A DNA stretch of 15,776 nucleotides. It comes from Gemmatimonadales bacterium (lineage in GTDB: Bacteria > Gemmatimonadota > Gemmatimonadetes > Gemmatimonadales > GWC2-71-9). The stretch spans positions 1 to 15,776 of the forward strand of contig JACCSE010000088.1 of assembly GCA_013813145.1 (NCBI GenBank). The letters run 5' to 3'. Of the stretch, positions 1 to 8,787 are shown in pieces. The notes beneath the pieces were generated by a model that saw nothing but the letters and a program-made list of their open reading frames with translations, searched no databases and was not told where the DNA came from. Position 1 is the stretch's first letter. Each line of letters starts with the position of its first letter. The translations under genes and the position numbers were made by a program.

Positions 1-167
1 CGAATCGGGCAGCGGCTGCGATAGACTTCCCGTCACCGTGAACTGACCTTCAAGCGAGGAAGGAGGCACCCTAGCGGCGCCAAGGAAGCAAGCGTGTGCC
101 TCGGCCCACGGTGATCGTCTGTCCTGATGTCCGCCTCGAACCGACCACTCGCAGACAAGGTCCACGG

Positions 168-944
168 ATGGCCCGCACTGCAGCCTCTGAAAAGCCTGCC
201 GCTCCGCCCCGCATGTATGAGGATCTCGCCGAGTGGTGGCCGCTGCTGTCCCCGCCCGCCGAGTACGAGGGCGAGGCGGCCGACCTGCTGCCTCGTCTCG
301 ACATCGTTCCGGGCGCGCCACCGGCCACCATGCTGGAGCTCGGCGCCGGCGGCGGCAGCCTGGCCTTTCACCTCAAGCGGCACTTCCGGATGACCCTGAC
401 CGACCGGTCGCCGGGCATGTCGGCCGTGAGCCGGGCGGTCAATCCGGAATGCGAGCACGTCCTCGGTGACATGCGCTCGCTGCGACTGGGCCGGCAATTC
501 GACGTCGTGCTGATCCATGACGCGATCATGTATGCCACGGACCCGGAGGCCGTTCAGGCCACCCTCCGCACCGCGGCGACGCACTGCCGTACCGGCGGAA
601 CGGTCGTCGTCCTCCCCGACTTCGTGCGCGAAACGTTCGAGCCGGGAACCGATCACGGCGGGTCCGACGCTCCCGACGGTCGCGGTCTTCGCTACCTGGA
701 ATGGTCCTGGGACCCAGACGCGGCGGATGACACCTATCTCGTCGAGTACGCGTTTCTCCTCCGAGCCGCCGACGGGATCGTCAGCGTCGCCCACGACCGG
801 CACGTGGAGGGCCTCTTCGCCCGCGACCGCTGGCTCGGGTGGTTCGCCGAAGCCGGAATCCCCGCCAGCAGCGCGCTGGATTCATTCGGACGGGAGATCT
901 TCCTCGGTATCCGGAACGGTTCCGCCGCCGGTCCGGCCGTCTGA
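168..944 (+). CDS. Class I SAM-dependent methyltransferase
   Basis: A predicted cytosolic protein of 258 residues with the class I methyltransferase (Rossmann) fold. Motif I is LELGAGGG at residues 56-63. The acidic residue ending strand 2 is D79 in LTDRSPG. The strand 3 motif is VLGDM with D101, followed by FDVVLIHDAIMY for strand 4. The C-terminal half (EWSWDPDAADDTYLVEYAFLLR, shortened here to its key WDPDAADDTY core) resembles small-molecule methyltransferases that are usually annotated only by domain. The substrate cannot be told. I chose ATG 168 because AAGG (157-160) lies 7 bases upstream. The frame is open back to a GTG at 96, and ATG 213 (MYEDLAEWW) would begin at the first conserved block. 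It is co-oriented with glgE but separated from it by a large inverted repeat, so a role in glucan metabolism is not shown. Confidence 0.82.
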   Translation: MARTAASEKPAAPPRMYEDLAEWWPLLSPPAEYEGEAADLLPRLDIVPGAPPATMLELGAGGGSLAFHLKRHFRMTLTDRSPGMSAVSRAVNPECEHVLGDMRSLRLGRQFDVVLIHDAIMYATDPEAVQATLRTAATHCRTGGTVVVLPDFVRETFEPGTDHGGSDAPDGRGLRYLEWSWDPDAADDTYLVEYAFLLRAADGIVSVAHDRHVEGLFARDRWLGWFAEAGIPASSALDSFGREIFLGIRNGSAAGPAV

Positions 945-990
945 GGAGTCCCGGGAAGGAGCACACATGCCAACCGGCTGTGAATGGGCC

Positions 991-1078
991 CTACTTCATC
1001 CCGAGCGCAGCGAGGGACCTGCTTATCGGCGTTCGATGCCGGCTGAGTAGGTCCCTCGCCGCGCTCGGGATGAAGTAG
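991..1078. repeat. 30-bp inverted repeat, CATCCCGAGCGCAGCGAGG type
   Basis: The left arm is 991-1020 and the right arm 1049-1078. They are reverse complements with one mismatch in 30 positions (A1009 against the base opposite it). The 28-base interior has further weak pairing potential. No run of T follows the stem, so a simple intrinsic terminator is not supported. It sits between the methyltransferase and glgE, and no transposase or clear target duplication is present. It may be a REP- or MITE-like intergenic element; its role is unknown. Confidence 0.85.
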
Positions 1079-1116
1079 GCGACGCGCTTCCGAAAAGACC
1101 GTCGAGTGATCCGCGT

Positions 1117-1167
1117 CACCTGCATCGCAGGTGGGTAGGGGTGGCAACACCCGCCGGGCCAAACTAC
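1117..1167 (+). promoter_or_regulatory. Possible structured leader upstream of glgE
   Basis: Two compact hairpins lie just before glgE. The first has a perfect 7-bp stem, CACCTGC (1117-1123) pairing with GCAGGTG (1127-1133) across a 3-base loop. The second has a 5-bp stem, GGGTG (1139-1143) with CACCC (1148-1152), closed by GCAA, which fits the GNRA tetraloop pattern. GTAG (1135-1138) could also pair with CTAC (1164-1167), enclosing the second hairpin. I do not recognise a known riboswitch. In GC-rich DNA such pairings can arise by chance, so a regulatory role is only a suggestion. Confidence 0.3.
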
Positions 1168-1177
1168 GTTGGGTTTC

Positions 1178-3130
1178 ATGGAACGGCGCAACTTGCCGCA
1201 CGTCGTGGTCACCGGTATCACTCCCGTTCTCGACGGCGGCCGGTACCCGGTGAAGCGGCTGGTGGACGACGAGCTTCGGATCGGTGCCGACATTTTCAAG
1301 GACGGCCACGACGTGCTGGCCGGCCGGGTGTGCTTCCGCGCGCCCGGGGATGCGCGCGTACACACCGCCGCCCTGACCTATTCCTTCGAGGACGACCGCT
1401 GGTACGCCACGCTCCGCCTCGACCGGGCGGGGGAGTGGTGCTTCACGGTCGAGGCCTGGGTGGACCGGTTCGCTACCTGGCGCGGCGAGCTGGACAAGAA
1501 AGTCGCCGCCGGTCAGGACGTGGCCTCCGAGCTGCTCGAGGGGGCGGAGCTGCTGCGCGAGGCGGAGCCGCACGCGCGGGGGGAGGACCACCAGCGGCTG
1601 GCCGGGTTCGTGGCGATCCTGGGAGACGAAGACGGGGAGCCGGGTGCGCGGGTCGTGGCGGCGCTCTCGCTCGATCTCGAGCGCCTGATGGCCGTCTACG
1701 GCCAACCCTACGGACTTACCCGCGCTGGTCGGGAGTTCCCGGTCCGTGCCGACCGGCGCGCCGCCGGGTTCGCCGCATGGTACGAGTTCTTTCCCCGCTC
1801 GGCCACCGACGATCCCGCGCGGCCCGGCACCTTCCGTGACGCGGAGCGGGCGCTTTCCCGAATCGCCGCGCTCGGGTTCGACGTGGTCTACCTGCCACCG
1901 ATCCATCCGATCGGACGGACTCACCGGAAAGGCCCCAACAACAGCCTCGTCGCCGCCCCGGACGACCCCGGAAGCCCGTGGGCTATCGGCAACGAGGCCG
2001 GTGGTCACGACGCCGTGGATCCGGAGCTCGGCACGGTGGAGGACTTTCGTCGATTCGTGGCCGCGGCCGAGGCCGCCGGCCTGGAGGTGGCGCTCGATTA
2101 CGCCCTTCAGTGTTCGCCCGACCACCCCTGGGTCCGGGAGCATCCCGAGTGGTTCTTCATCCGCCCCGACGGCACCATCAAGCACGCGGAGAACCCGCCC
2201 AAGAAGTACGAGGATATCTATCCGATCAACTTCTGGTGCGACGATCGTCAGGCGCTGTGGGACGCCTGCCGGGAGCTGCTGCTGTTCTGGATCGGGAACG
2301 GCGTCCGCACCTTTCGGGTGGACAATCCGCACACCAAACCGTTCGTCTTCTGGGAATGGGTCATCAGGGAAGTGCAGGAGCGGCACCCCGACGTGGTCTT
2401 TCTGGCCGAGGCCTTTACCCGTCCCAAGCGGATGCAGGAGCTGGCCAAGCTTGGCTTCACCCAGTCGTACACCTATTTCACCTGGCGCAACGACGCGGCC
2501 GAGCTGGCCGAGTACCTCACCGAGCTGTCCGCGCCGCCGATGGTGGATTTCTTTCGCGGCAACTTTTTCGCCAACACCCCGGACATCCTGCACGAGTTTC
2601 TCCAGGCCGGCGGCCATCCGGCCTTTCGAATCCGGCTTCTGCTCGCCGGAACGCTGTCGCCGCTCTACGGCATCTACAGCGGATTCGAGCTGGGCGAGAA
2701 TGTGCCGGTGCGTGCGGGGAGCGAGGAGTACCGGGATTCGGAGAAGTACCAGGTCCGGGTCCGGGATTGGGCAGCGCCGGGCAACCTGGACCCGGACATC
2801 GCGTCGCTGAACCGGCTCCGCCGGGAGCAGCCCGCGCTGCAACGGATCGACAACATCACCTTCCACGACTCGGGTCATCCCGACGTACTCTGCTACGTGA
2901 AGGCGGCCTGGCAGGCCGACCTGCTCTGCGCCGTGACCACCGATCCGGCCGAGGCGGTAGAGGCCGAGCTGACGGTCCCGCTGGAGCGGCTCGGCGTGGC
3001 GGACGACACGCCGTTCGTGGTCGAGGACCTGCTCACCGGTGAGCGAAGGACATGGTGCGGGCCGCGGCAGACGGTGCGGTTCGAGCCCGAGGATCGGGTG
3101 GGATATCTCTGGCGGGTGGTAAAGCTGTAG
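1178..3130 (+). CDS. glgE: GlgE, alpha-1,4-glucan:maltose-1-phosphate maltosyltransferase (GH13_3)
   Basis: Cytosolic enzyme that transfers maltosyl units from alpha-maltose 1-phosphate to the non-reducing end of alpha-1,4-glucan, releasing phosphate. The 650-residue length matches the family (about 660-700). An N-terminal beta-domain (about 1-190, with PVLDGGRYPVKR and FEDDRWYATLRLDRAGEW) precedes the GH13 barrel. The nucleophile is D382 in FRVDNPHTKPF, the acid/base E411 in FLAEAFTRPKRM, and the third carboxylate D469 in NTPDILHEF. The phosphate-accommodating signature HPEWFFIRPDGTIKHAENPP is present. ATG 1178 is preferred over the in-frame TTG 1169; neither has a convincing Shine-Dalgarno sequence, so initiation may depend on the leader structure or be leaderless. 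Its substrate is made by the maltokinase domain of the next gene. Confidence 0.96.
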   Translation: MERRNLPHVVVTGITPVLDGGRYPVKRLVDDELRIGADIFKDGHDVLAGRVCFRAPGDARVHTAALTYSFEDDRWYATLRLDRAGEWCFTVEAWVDRFATWRGELDKKVAAGQDVASELLEGAELLREAEPHARGEDHQRLAGFVAILGDEDGEPGARVVAALSLDLERLMAVYGQPYGLTRAGREFPVRADRRAAGFAAWYEFFPRSATDDPARPGTFRDAERALSRIAALGFDVVYLPPIHPIGRTHRKGPNNSLVAAPDDPGSPWAIGNEAGGHDAVDPELGTVEDFRRFVAAAEAAGLEVALDYALQCSPDHPWVREHPEWFFIRPDGTIKHAENPPKKYEDIYPINFWCDDRQALWDACRELLLFWIGNGVRTFRVDNPHTKPFVFWEWVIREVQERHPDVVFLAEAFTRPKRMQELAKLGFTQSYTYFTWRNDAAELAEYLTELSAPPMVDFFRGNFFANTPDILHEFLQAGGHPAFRIRLLLAGTLSPLYGIYSGFELGENVPVRAGSEEYRDSEKYQVRVRDWAAPGNLDPDIASLNRLRREQPALQRIDNITFHDSGHPDVLCYVKAAWQADLLCAVTTDPAEAVEAELTVPLERLGVADDTPFVVEDLLTGERRTWCGPRQTVRFEPEDRVGYLWRVVKL

Positions 3131-3217
3131 CTATCGGCTATCGGCTATCGGCTATCGGTCCGCGGGAGCGGAGGCTCGGTGGTCCAGGACCGATAGCGGA
3201 TAGCCGATAGCCAATAG
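3131..3217. repeat. Inverted repeat built of CTATCGG heptamers
   Basis: The left arm (3131-3161) is four exact tandem copies of CTATCGG followed by TCC, and it begins on the first base after the glgE stop codon. The right arm (3187-3217) starts GGACC and continues with degenerate reverse-complement heptamers (CCGATAG, CGGATAG, CCGATAG, CCAATAG). The arms pair at 29 of 31 positions around a 25-base loop. The left copies are identical while the right copies vary. Nine bases separate it from the AGGAGG of the next gene. Its role is unknown; no T-tract follows. Confidence 0.88.
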
Positions 3218-3226
3218 CCAATACTC

Positions 3227-3232
3227 AGGAGG
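3227..3232 (+). promoter_or_regulatory. Strong ribosome binding site deciding the treS GTG start
   Basis: A perfect AGGAGG ends five bases before GTG 3238. It is the best Shine-Dalgarno sequence in the window and fixes the treS-mak start. It lies just outside the heptamer inverted repeat, so the hairpin could form without covering it. Confidence 0.85.
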
Positions 3233-3237
3233 CCGAG

Positions 3238-6200
3238 GTGACCGATGAAGGCGAGTGGTACCGTGACGCGGTCATCTACCAGCTCCACGTGCGCGCGTTC
3301 CGCGACAGCGACGGCGACGGAATCGGGGACTTGCCCGGGCTGACCGAGAAGCTGGACTACCTCCAGGATCTCGGCGTGACCGCCATCTGGCTGCTGCCGT
3401 TCTATCCCTCGCCGCTCAAGGACGACGGCTACGACATCGCCGACTACAACGACGTGAACCCGTCGTACGGCTCGCTCCAGGACTTCAGGACCTTTCTGAA
3501 GGAAGCGCACCGTCGGGGGCTTCGGGTCATCACCGAGCTGGTGCTCAACCACACCTCGGACCAGCACCCCTGGTTTCAGCGGGCCCGGCGGGCGCGTCCG
3601 GGGTCGCGGGCGCGGGACTTCTACGTCTGGAGCAACACCGCCAACCGCTACACCGAAGCGCGAATCATCTTCAAGGACTTCGAGCGTTCCAACTGGACCT
3701 GGGACGCCGACGCGGGCGCCTATTACTGGCACCGCTTCTACTCGCACCAGCCGGATCTCAATTTCGACAATCCCACGGTGCATAAGGCGACCTTCGCCGC
3801 CCTCGACTTCTGGCTCAAGATGGGGGTGGACGGGCTCCGGCTCGACGCGGTGCCCTATCTCTACGAGCGCGAGGGCACCAATTGCGAGAACCTGCCGGAG
3901 ACCCACGCCTACCTGAAGGAGCTGCGGCGCCGGGTGGAGGCCAAGTACCCCGACCGCATGCTCCTGGCCGAGGCCAACCAGTGGCCCGAGGATGCCGTCG
4001 CCTATTTCGGTGACGGAGACGAATGCCACATGGCGTTCCACTTCCCGGTCATGCCGCGGCTCTTCATGGCGCTCCAGATGGAGGACCGCTTCCCGATCAT
4101 CGACATCCTCCAGCAGACCCCGCCGATCCCCGAGCGCTGCCAGTGGGCGATCTTCCTCAGGAACCACGACGAGCTGACGCTGGAGATGGTAACCGACGAG
4201 GACCGGGACTACATGTACCGGGTCTACGCCAGCGATCCGCAGGCCCGCATCAACCTCGGTATCCGCCGCCGGCTGGCGCCGCTGATGGGCAACAACCGCC
4301 GGCGGATCGAGCTGATGAACGCGCTGCTCTTTTCGCTCCCGGGCACTCCGATCGTCTATTACGGCGACGAGATCGGGATGGGCGACAACATCTACCTCGG
4401 CGACCGGAACGGCGTCCGCACGCCGATGCAGTGGAGCCCGGACCGGAACGCCGGCTTCTCGCTGGCCAACCCGCAGCGGCTCTACTTCCCGGTCATCATC
4501 GACCCCGAGTACCACTACGAGGCGCTGAACGTCGAGGCCCAGCAGAACAATCCCCACTCGCTGCTCTGGTGGATGAAGCACCTCATCGACCTGCGCCGGC
4601 AGTACCGCGCGTTCGGGCGGGGGACGCTGCGGTTCCTCTCTCCCGATAACCCGCGGGTGCTGGCCTTCGTCCGGCAGTGGGGTGACGAGCGCATCCTGGT
4701 CATCGCCAATCTCTCCCGCTTCGCCCAGGCGGTGGAGCTGGACCTCGCCGAGTTCAACGGGACGGCGCCGGTGGAGATGTTCGGACGGACCCGGTTTCCC
4801 CGGATCGGCACCACGCCGTACTCGGTGACGCTGAGCCCGCACGCGTTCTACTGGTTTCTCCTGCCGGCCGAGTCGGTGGCCGCCCAGGACCGGGGCTCGG
4901 GCACGGCGCCGGCCATTTCCTTCCGCGGAAGTTGGCAGGAGCTGATCCAGGGCGAGGGGCAGGAGCGCCTCGAGGCGGTGCTCCCCGCCTACCTGCGGAG
5001 CGCCCGCTGGTTCCGGAGCAAGGCGCGCGAGCTGGCCTCGATCGGCGTGGCGGAGGTGATCCCGGTCCCGGTGGGCGATCGCGAAGTGCTGGTGACGCTG
5101 CTGGAGACCCGTTTCCTCGACGGCGACTCCGAGCGGTACGTCGTCCCCTTTGCCTTCGCCGACGGCGACCGGGCTCGCGACATCATGGCGAGCGCTCCGC
5201 AGACGATCGTGGCGCTGTTGGGCGACCGCGGGTTTCTCTACGATGCCTCCGCCGACGAGGGCTTCGCCAACGCGCTGCTGGAGGGTATCAGCCGGCGTCG
5301 GCGGTGGAGGATGCCGCGCAGCGAGCTGGTGGCCTCGCGGACCAGCGCGTTCAGCGGTCTCCAGCCGCCGCCGACCGGCCCGCTCCGGGCCACGATGCTT
5401 CGGGGAGAGCAGAGCAACACCTCCATCAATCTGGGAGATCGGTTCCTCTTCAAGCTCTTCCGCAAAGCCGAGCCGGGGCTCAACCCGGATCTCGAGATCG
5501 GCAGGCATCTCACCGACGAGGCCAACTTCCGGGCGGTGCCGCTCCTGGCCGGCGGGCTCGAGCTGCGCACCCGTGGGCAGGAGCCCATCACCCTTGGGGT
5601 GCTGCACCAGTTCGTGCCCAGCGAGGGGGATGCGTGGGGGTGGACCCAGAACGCGCTGAGCCAGTACTTCGAGCGCGCGCTGGTCGCGACCGCCGCTCCC
5701 ACCGAAGCCGACATGGGCCCGATGCCGTTGCTGGAGCGCGCGCAGCTCGATCCGCCCGCCATCCTGTGCGACTCCGCGGCGGCCTACCTGTCCCTGGTGA
5801 GCCTGCTGGGCCGGCGCACCGCGGAGCTGCATTGGGCGATGATCGGGGAAGCCGACAACGCGGCCTTTGCCGTCGAGCCGTTCACCTCGCTCTACAAGCG
5901 CTCGCTCTATCAGTCGCTCCGCACCCTCACCCGCAGCACCTTCGACCAGCTCCGCCGGCGGCTGAGCTCGCTGCCCGAGCGGCTCCGCGAAGAAGCCCGG
6001 ACCGTGTTGGGAATGGAGGACACCCTGCTGCGCCAGGCCCGCGCCGTGCTGGAGCGGCGGCTGACCTCGGTGCGTATCCGGATCCATGGGGATTATCACC
6101 TGGGACAGGTGCTCTTCACCGGCAAGGACTTCGTCATCGTGGACTTCGAGGGCGAGCCCAGCCGGAGCCTGAGCGAGCGACGGTTCCGGCGCTCTCCGCT

Positions 6201-6555
6201 GCGCGACGTGGCGGGCATGATCCGCTCGTTCGAGTACGCGTCGGCCTACGCCTTGCGCAGGGGACCGATGCGGGCGGAGGACGTGCCGGTGCTCCTGCCC
6301 TGGGCCCGGCTGTGGACTCGGTGGATCTCGACCACCTTCATCCGGGGCTACCTCCAGGCGGCGGTCGACGCGCCGTTCCTGCCCAAGGACCCGGTCGAGC
6401 TGGGCCAGTTGCTCGAGTTCTACCTGCTGGACAAGACCATCTACGAGCTTCGCTACGAGCTGAACAACCGGCCGGACTGGCTTGACATACCGCTGGAGGG
6501 CATCCTCCACCGGGCCGATGCCGAAGCCCCGCGGCCGGCGGGAACGGCGCGATGA
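3238..6555 (+). CDS. treS: TreS-Mak fusion: trehalose synthase and maltokinase
   Basis: A bifunctional protein of 1105 residues. The N-terminal part (about 1-545) is GH13_16 trehalose synthase, which interconverts trehalose and maltose. It has nucleophile D203 in GLRLDAVPYLYER, acid/base E245 in LLAEANQWPEDAV, and D311 in LRNHDELTLE. After a short polar linker (about 546-562), residues 565-1090 form an ATP-dependent maltokinase that makes maltose 1-phosphate. Its kinase features are EQSNTS (724-729), a candidate ATP lysine K739 in FKLFRK, catalytic D952 in IHGDYHLGQ, and metal-binding D969 in VDFEGEP. Such fusions are known in many bacteria; they pass maltose straight to the kinase that feeds GlgE. 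The GTG start has an ideal Shine-Dalgarno sequence. The stop overlaps the glgB start as ATGA, which suggests translational coupling. All catalytic residues are present. Confidence 0.96.
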   Translation: MTDEGEWYRDAVIYQLHVRAFRDSDGDGIGDLPGLTEKLDYLQDLGVTAIWLLPFYPSPLKDDGYDIADYNDVNPSYGSLQDFRTFLKEAHRRGLRVITELVLNHTSDQHPWFQRARRARPGSRARDFYVWSNTANRYTEARIIFKDFERSNWTWDADAGAYYWHRFYSHQPDLNFDNPTVHKATFAALDFWLKMGVDGLRLDAVPYLYEREGTNCENLPETHAYLKELRRRVEAKYPDRMLLAEANQWPEDAVAYFGDGDECHMAFHFPVMPRLFMALQMEDRFPIIDILQQTPPIPERCQWAIFLRNHDELTLEMVTDEDRDYMYRVYASDPQARINLGIRRRLAPLMGNNRRRIELMNALLFSLPGTPIVYYGDEIGMGDNIYLGDRNGVRTPMQWSPDRNAGFSLANPQRLYFPVIIDPEYHYEALNVEAQQNNPHSLLWWMKHLIDLRRQYRAFGRGTLRFLSPDNPRVLAFVRQWGDERILVIANLSRFAQAVELDLAEFNGTAPVEMFGRTRFPRIGTTPYSVTLSPHAFYWFLLPAESVAAQDRGSGTAPAISFRGSWQELIQGEGQERLEAVLPAYLRSARWFRSKARELASIGVAEVIPVPVGDREVLVTLLETRFLDGDSERYVVPFAFADGDRARDIMASAPQTIVALLGDRGFLYDASADEGFANALLEGISRRRRWRMPRSELVASRTSAFSGLQPPPTGPLRATMLRGEQSNTSINLGDRFLFKLFRKAEPGLNPDLEIGRHLTDEANFRAVPLLAGGLELRTRGQEPITLGVLHQFVPSEGDAWGWTQNALSQYFERALVATAAPTEADMGPMPLLERAQLDPPAILCDSAAAYLSLVSLLGRRTAELHWAMIGEADNAAFAVEPFTSLYKRSLYQSLRTLTRSTFDQLRRRLSSLPERLREEARTVLGMEDTLLRQARAVLERRLTSVRIRIHGDYHLGQVLFTGKDFVIVDFEGEPSRSLSERRFRRSPLRDVAGMIRSFEYASAYALRRGPMRAEDVPVLLPWARLWTRWISTTFIRGYLQAAVDAPFLPKDPVELGQLLEFYLLDKTIYELRYELNNRPDWLDIPLEGILHRADAEAPRPAGTAR

Positions 6556-8759
6556 GCCCGGCGACCCTGCCCCCACCGGCTGTGGTCGATCCCGGAGAGC
6601 TGGCGCGGATCTTCGCCGGCCGCCACCCCGATCCGCACTCGGTGCTCGGCGTGCACCCGGTCGAGGGCGGCTTGGTGGTGCGCGGGCTCCACCCTGACGC
6701 GGTGCGGGCGGACTGCCTGCTGGAAGGCGATGGAGAACAGCCGATGACCGCGATCGGCGGCCCCGGCGCCTTCGCCGTGTTTCTGCCGGGGCGCACGCTG
6801 CCGCTGGGTTACCGATTCCGATTTCACTTCGCGGGCGGCGCCGCCTGGGAGCAGGAGGACCCCTACCGCTTTCTGCCGTCGATCGGCGACATCGACGTCT
6901 ATCTGATCTCCGAGGGCACCCACCGCTGTCTCTGGCGGGCGCTGGGCGCGCACGCACGCCAGCTCGACGGAGTGGATGGCATCGGCTTCACCGTCTGGGC
7001 GCCGAGCGCGCAGGGGGTGAGCGTCGTGGGAGACTTCTGCCGCTGGGACGAGCGGCGCCTGCCCATGCGCCGGCTGGGCACCTCGGGCGTGTTCGAGCTG
7101 TTCGTGCCCGGGGTGTGGGCGGGCGCGCTCTACAAGTACCGGATCGTGGGCCCGGGCGGTGAGGTCCGGATGAAGGCCGATCCCTTCGCCCAGGCGATGG
7201 AGCTGCCGCCGAGCACCGCGTCCCGGGTCGCCGCCTCCTCGTATCAGTGGGGCGACGGCGAATGGATGTCCGACCGGGTCGGGCAGGACCTGCGCCGCTC
7301 GCCGCTCGCCGTCTACGAGGTGCACCTGGGCTCGTGGGCCAGGGTGACCGAGGAAGGGAATCGGCCGCTCACGTACCGGGAAATCGCGCCCAAGCTGATC
7401 GACCACGTCCGGCGGCACGGTTACAGCCACATCGAGTTCCTACCCCTGGCCGAGCATCCCTTCACCGGGAGCTGGGGCTATCAGGTGAGCGCGTACTTCG
7501 CGCCGACCGCGCGCTACGGCACCCCCGACGACTTGCGCTACCTCATCGACGAGTGTCATCGAGCCGGCATCGGCGTGATCATGGACTGGGTACCGGCGCA
7601 CTTCCCCAAGGACGACTTCGCCCTCCGCCGCTTCGACGGCACCGCGCTCTATGAGCACGATGACCCGCGCCGCGGGGAACACCCCGAGTGGGGCACCCTG
7701 ATCTTCAACTACGCCCGGCGAGAGGTCCGCAACTTCCTGGTGGCCAACGCGCTCTATTGGCTGGAGGAGTTCCATGTGGACGGGCTCCGGGTCGACGCCG
7801 TCGCCTCGATGCTGTATCTCGACTACAGCCGCCCGGAGGGGCAGTGGGTGCCCAACCGTTACGGCGGGCGGGAGGACCTGGACGCGGTCGAGTTCCTCAA
7901 GTCGCTGAACGCCACGGTGGCCGAGGAGCATCCCGGCTGCTTCACGGTGGCGGAGGAATCCACCAGTTGGCCCCGGGTGACCGGTCCCGTCGCCGAAGGG
8001 GGACTCGGCTTCACCTTCAAGTGGAACATGGGCTGGATGCACGACACCCTCCGCTACTTCGCCACCGACCCGGTACACCGTCGCTACCACCACGAGCTGC
8101 TCACCTTCAGCATGATGTACGAGTACAGCGAGCACTTCATCATGCCGCTGTCGCACGACGAAGTGGTGCACGGGAAGGGCACCCTGCTCGGCCGGATGCC
8201 GGGTGACGAATGGCAGCAATTCGCCAACATGCGGGCCCTGCTGGCCTACCAGTACACCCGTCCCGGCAAGCCGCTCCTGTTCATGGGCTCGGAGTTCGGC
8301 ATGCGGCGGGAGTGGAATCACGACCGAAGTCTCGACTGGCATCTGGCCGAGGGAGAGCTCAACGCGGGGCTGGGCCGGTTCCTGGCCGATCTGGGCGCAC
8401 GCTACCGCGAGCAGCCGGAGCTCTGGCGCGGCGATCCGGATCCGGCCGGCTTCTTCTGGCTGGACGCGGATGACCGCGACCACTCGGTGTACGCCTACGT
8501 GCGCCGGGACGATGCGCGCGCCACCGTGGTGCTGCTCAACCTCACCCCGGTGCCGCGCCACGACTATCGGGTCGGAGCGCCGCTTCCAGGCCGCTATCGG
8601 CTGAGCCTCTCCAGCGACGACACCCGCTATGGCGGCAGCGGCTTCGGCCTGGTGGACGCCGCGCACACCGAGCCGGAGCCGTGGCAGGGACAGGCGCAGT
8701 CGTTCCGCATCGGCCTCCCGCCGCTCGCGGCACTGCTCCTTACCCACGAACCCGACTGA
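6552..8759 (+). CDS. glgB: GlgB, 1,4-alpha-glucan branching enzyme (GH13_9)
   Basis: Cytosolic enzyme that cuts alpha-1,4 chains and rejoins them as alpha-1,6 branches, acting here on glucan from GlgE. The 735-residue length is typical of bacterial GlgB with two N-terminal beta-sandwich modules. The first is marked by DPHSVLGVHP, and the second is a CBM48 marked by FTVWAPSAQGVSVVGDFCRW. The barrel has nucleophile D415 in GLRVDAVASMLYLDY, acid/base E468 in VAEESTSW, and D536 in LSHDEVVHGKGTL. Their spacing (53 and 121 residues from the nucleophile) equals that of E. coli GlgB as I recall it. The ATG overlaps the treS-mak stop by four bases and has only a weak upstream purine stretch, so it probably relies on coupling. 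The stop is followed by 28 bases and then an inverted repeat. Confidence 0.96.
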   Translation: MSPATLPPPAVVDPGELARIFAGRHPDPHSVLGVHPVEGGLVVRGLHPDAVRADCLLEGDGEQPMTAIGGPGAFAVFLPGRTLPLGYRFRFHFAGGAAWEQEDPYRFLPSIGDIDVYLISEGTHRCLWRALGAHARQLDGVDGIGFTVWAPSAQGVSVVGDFCRWDERRLPMRRLGTSGVFELFVPGVWAGALYKYRIVGPGGEVRMKADPFAQAMELPPSTASRVAASSYQWGDGEWMSDRVGQDLRRSPLAVYEVHLGSWARVTEEGNRPLTYREIAPKLIDHVRRHGYSHIEFLPLAEHPFTGSWGYQVSAYFAPTARYGTPDDLRYLIDECHRAGIGVIMDWVPAHFPKDDFALRRFDGTALYEHDDPRRGEHPEWGTLIFNYARREVRNFLVANALYWLEEFHVDGLRVDAVASMLYLDYSRPEGQWVPNRYGGREDLDAVEFLKSLNATVAEEHPGCFTVAEESTSWPRVTGPVAEGGLGFTFKWNMGWMHDTLRYFATDPVHRRYHHELLTFSMMYEYSEHFIMPLSHDEVVHGKGTLLGRMPGDEWQQFANMRALLAYQYTRPGKPLLFMGSEFGMRREWNHDRSLDWHLAEGELNAGLGRFLADLGARYREQPELWRGDPDPAGFFWLDADDRDHSVYAYVRRDDARATVVLLNLTPVPRHDYRVGAPLPGRYRLSLSSDDTRYGGSGFGLVDAAHTEPEPWQGQAQSFRIGLPPLAALLLTHEPD

Positions 8760-8787
8760 CCGGCCGATGACCGTCCCGTTAGCCGGT

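Noticed and set aside
51..75. GAGGAAGGAGG purine stretch near the left edge as a ribosome binding site
   Set aside because: No start codon follows at a usable distance on the + strand; a TAG lies at about the spot where a start would be expected.
96..167. Upstream GTG 96 as start of the methyltransferase
   Set aside because: The extra 24 residues have no family-like features, and ATG 168 has AAGG at good spacing.
991..1078. Inverted repeats considered as terminal repeats of insertion sequences
   Set aside because: The arms are only 18-82 bases apart with no transposase frame between them, and I could find no convincing flanking target duplication. Non-autonomous elements remain possible.
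3131..3217. Heptamer array considered as a CRISPR or a tandem-repeat protein segment
   Set aside because: Units are 7 bases with no spacers, lie outside any reading frame with coding support, and invert across a centre. No cas genes are present.
3145..6957. Very long open frame on the - strand (over 1200 codons) opposite treS-mak
   Set aside because: It is Arg/Pro/Gly/His-rich low-complexity translation with no recognisable domain, wholly opposite a gene with all catalytic motifs. It is the usual mirror frame in GC-rich DNA. The same holds for the long - strand frames at 734-2878, 7440-8747, 9276-10643 and 12859-14562.
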